The notes beneath the pieces are model-generated. The model was not told the origin of the DNA, searched no databases, and was given only the letters and a program-made list of their open reading frames with translations. From an uncultured Atopobium sp. (lineage in GTDB: Bacteria > Actinomycetota > Coriobacteriia > Coriobacteriales > Atopobiaceae): 6,565 bases of DNA. Positions 5,093-6,565 of this stretch are shown in pieces (the stretch's first letter is position 1; each line of letters starts with the position of its first letter). The stretch is from the NCBI GenBank assembly GCA_947252455.1, contig CAMXVQ010000047.1, positions 1-6,565 on the forward strand. The letters run 5' to 3'. Position numbers and translations under genes: made by a program.

Positions 5093-6058
5093 GGTTCAAA
5101 TTCAAATGGGAATTATGGGATGCATGCCCAGGATAATTCTTTGCATAAAGCAACGGGTACACGTCCTGCACCACGCGAGATTGTGTTGCCTAAAGGTGCT
5201 GATAAAGCAAATAAGCATCATTCGGGATCATTTTTGCTTCTTGTTGTTGCACTCCTTATCGTATTAATTGTGGGAATGTGCTTGGGTCACTATATTCAAG
5301 GCTTGCCCTTCCCAAGTTTTGGCGGCCAAGGTGCTGCTGCATCGCAGACACTTACTGACGATAGTGTAAAGCAAGCTATTGCAACGTACGAACTTGACGG
5401 TAAGCGTGTAGATGTCCTTGCAAAAGATGTTATTGCACAAAAGCGTTCGCTTGATAGCTCTAAGAGTGACGATGGTACCTATGCAAAGCCATCTGCCGAA
5501 GAAATTATGGGTTACATTCGTACTCAGTTACTCAAAAAAGACGCGGCTGATCAAGGCATTGATGCTTCTGACGACGAAGTCTCAGAATTTGCAAAGAATT
5601 CTTTGGGAACCGACGATATGTCATTACTTGCTAAAAGTTATGGTATGGATGAAGACAACGTTAAGGAATTGCTTCGCACGTCTGTAATTTTGGACAAACT
5701 TCGCAAACAGGTTGTTACCACCAAGGTTCCTACGCTTCCTTCTGTTCCCAAACCGCCAGCGGCTGGCAAAGAGCAAGAGCCTTCTGCTGAATATGCAAAA
5801 TATATTATTGATCTTGCAGGCGATGAATGGGATAGCTCAGCCGATACATGGAAATCCAAGGACAGCGCTTTTGCTAAGGGGTTAAGCAAGTTTAAGATTT
5901 CGAGCAAAGGTACAACCTACGACGCAGTCCGCATTGCATACTCACTTGCTTTGCAAAAGGTAAATCAAGTTAAACAGGCAAGCGACGAAGAGTGGAGAAC
6001 GTACGTGAACAAAACATTTAGTCGCGTGACGGTTACGATTAACACGCTTGGCGCTTAA
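5090..6058 (+). CDS. Membrane-anchored SurA_N-like (chaperone/foldase-related) protein without a PPIase domain
   Basis: The protein has 322 residues from ATG 5090. A polar, basic N-terminal segment (1-46) precedes a single hydrophobic helix at about 47-66 (LLLVVALLIVLIVGM), and no lipobox or signal-peptidase site is clear. This suggests a type II membrane protein with most of its mass outside the cell. Residues about 93-208 have the helical, charged character of the SurA N-terminal chaperone domain: a YELDGKRV strand start, PSAEEIMGYIRTQLL, DAADQGIDASDDEVSEFAKN, then MDEDNVKELLRTSVILDKLRKQV, quoted in part to show the pattern 'short-lived helix, ASDDEV, E.LR'. A Pro-rich linker follows (about 213-228, with PKPPAAGKEQ) and then a roughly 90-residue C-terminal region I do not recognise. 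No parvulin PPIase domain is present, unlike SurA or PrsA. It may assist folding of exported proteins at the membrane (inference). It ends before a strong terminator at 6146-6178. Confidence 0.75.
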   Translation: MGSNSNGNYGMHAQDNSLHKATGTRPAPREIVLPKGADKANKHHSGSFLLLVVALLIVLIVGMCLGHYIQGLPFPSFGGQGAAASQTLTDDSVKQAIATYELDGKRVDVLAKDVIAQKRSLDSSKSDDGTYAKPSAEEIMGYIRTQLLKKDAADQGIDASDDEVSEFAKNSLGTDDMSLLAKSYGMDEDNVKELLRTSVILDKLRKQVVTTKVPTLPSVPKPPAAGKEQEPSAEYAKYIIDLAGDEWDSSADTWKSKDSAFAKGLSKFKISSKGTTYDAVRIAYSLALQKVNQVKQASDEEWRTYVNKTFSRVTVTINTLGA

Positions 6059-6145
6059 AAGGTATTTGTTGTTCCGTTTGTAAGTAACAGGTATAAGCGT
6101 TCATTGAGCTCCAGCTCCGCTGCTTGTGGCACTCATAAGATTGGT

Positions 6146-6178
6146 AAAAGCTTGTCTTGCATAAAGGCAAGCTTTTTT
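6146..6178 (+). terminator. Rho-independent terminator after the SurA-like gene
   Basis: AAAAGCTTGTCTT (6146-6158) pairs with AAGGCAAGCTTTT (6164-6176) over 13 bp with one G-U wobble and a 5-nt loop (GCATA). The 3' arm merges into a run of six Ts (6173-6178). It lies 88 nt after the stop of the SurA-like gene and separates that unit from the tRNA. The A-rich 5' arm means the reverse transcript would also end in a U-tract, so it may be bidirectional. Confidence 0.92.
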
Positions 6179-6228
6179 GGTACGAAGTTTTGCAATTTTG
6201 GTTAAATAATGCATAGCAGAATTTTCGC

Positions 6229-6256
6229 TTGAAATATAGCCGGTTTTCCGTATAGT
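6229..6256 (+). promoter_or_regulatory. Sigma70-type promoter of tRNA-Thr
   Basis: TTGAAA (6229-6234) and TATAGT (6251-6256) are separated by 16 nt. They match consensus at 4 and 5 of 6 positions and are the best promoter in the window. Start of transcription is expected near 6262-6264, about 40 nt before the mature tRNA 5' end and inside the left arm of the inverted repeat at 6259-6298. Confidence 0.7.
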
Positions 6257-6258
6257 AG

Positions 6259-6298
6259 ATAGGCGTATGTTTTCAAACATCGCATAACATACGCCTAT
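6259..6298 (+). repeat. 13-bp perfect inverted repeat between the tRNA promoter and tRNA-Thr
   Basis: ATAGGCGTATGTT (6259-6271) and AACATACGCCTAT (6286-6298) are exact reverse complements with a 14-nt spacer. The left arm begins 2 nt after the -10 box and covers the predicted transcription start. The right arm ends 5 nt before the mature tRNA. No T-tract follows, so it is not a standard terminator. It could be an operator or a leader hairpin next to the RNase P cleavage site. Confidence 0.85.
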
Positions 6299-6303
6299 GG
6301 TAG

Positions 6304-6379
6304 GCCAGCTTAGCTCAGTTGGTAGAGCACCGCTCTCGTAAAGCGGGGGTCACCAGTTCAAGTCTGGTAGCTGGCTCCA
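6304..6379 (+). tRNA. tRNA-Thr (anticodon CGT, reads ACG)
   Basis: The 76-nt sequence folds as a full cloverleaf. The acceptor stem GCCAGCT (6304-6310) pairs with AGCTGGC (6369-6375). The D arm is GCTC/GAGC. The anticodon stem CCGCT/AGCGG encloses loop CTCGTAA with anticodon CGT. The T arm ACCAG/CTGGT encloses TTCAAGT. The discriminator is T and CCA is encoded at 6377-6379. The anticodon indicates threonine. A run of six Ts (6381-6386) directly follows and may help end transcription, though there is no separate strong hairpin before it. Confidence 0.97.
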
Positions 6380-6565
6380 GTTTTTTATCCTTATGTTCGT
6401 TAGAGCTTTTAAACTTATTGCGCGTGCTTTGCGCATATAACAGCGCGAATTTATTTACATGTTCCCTGCAGTTTATTTAATTTTAGATTTATCAACACGA
6501 ATTTTGAAAACTCATATTTCTTGGGATAGATAAGATAATTTTAAGTAAACAAAAAAGACCTACTA

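Noticed and set aside
6419..6435. TGCGC...GCGCA hairpin downstream of the tRNA
   Set aside because: It has a 5-bp stem with a 7-nt loop and no following T-tract. It is not distinguishable from chance.
6504..6532. TTGAAA-N17-TAGATA as a promoter leading out of the window
   Set aside because: The -10 match is only 3 of 6, and no downstream gene is visible to support it.
1..6565. CRISPR array, insertion sequence, phage or defence island
   Set aside because: There are no regularly spaced repeats, transposase or integrase motifs, terminal inverted repeats with target duplications, or defence-type domains. The tRNA has no repeated 3' end nearby to suggest an attachment site.

Overview
This is a 6.6-kb chromosomal window from a Gram-positive-type bacterium. 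All seven supported protein genes and one tRNA gene lie on the + strand. Base composition looks low-to-mid 40s percent G+C by eye (not computed). The long-form hibernation factor, purine-rich Shine-Dalgarno sites, a TTG start, a membrane-anchored SurA-like protein with no sign of an outer-membrane system, and a CCA-encoded tRNA fit a low-G+C actinobacterium. My best guess is class Coriobacteriia, possibly an Atopobium-like lineage. That placement is an impression from protein style, not a search result.

Layout: (1) 45-623, long-form ribosome hibernation promoting factor (hpf). (2) 712-1746, a DegV-family fatty-acid-binding protein. (3) 1813-2934, a 3-hydroxyisobutyrate dehydrogenase/tartronate semialdehyde reductase-family enzyme with an unusual acidic C-terminal tail, followed after 9 nt by (4) 2944-3375, a small membrane protein with a basic tail. 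(5) A 242-nt intergenic region (3376-3617) holds a perfect -10 box, a 12-bp palindrome and a potentially structured leader. (6) 3618-4400, a NYN-LOTUS (OST-HTH) putative ribonuclease starting at TTG, followed after 13 nt by (7) 4414-4992, a HEAT-repeat protein. (8) 5090-6058, a single-pass membrane protein with a SurA_N-like extracytoplasmic domain, preceded by an 8-bp inverted repeat in its leader and followed by a strong intrinsic terminator (6146-6178). (9) A sigma70-type promoter, a 13-bp inverted repeat and tRNA-Thr(CGT) at 6304-6379. The last 186 bp (6380-6565) hold a T-tract and AT-rich sequence with no gene I can support.

The content is mostly housekeeping or stress physiology: ribosome hibernation, fatty-acid binding, aldehyde/hydroxyacid reduction and envelope protein folding. 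The least ordinary part is the NYN-LOTUS plus HEAT pair, which looks like a small two-gene RNA-processing module. I see no CRISPR array, transposon, integrase, phage gene or toxin-antitoxin pair, and no clear sign of horizontal transfer. The window probably does not hold a dramatic new system. The candidates worth checking are the NYN-LOTUS/HEAT pair, the acidic-tailed dehydrogenase with its coupled membrane protein, and several inverted repeats placed at promoters or leaders.
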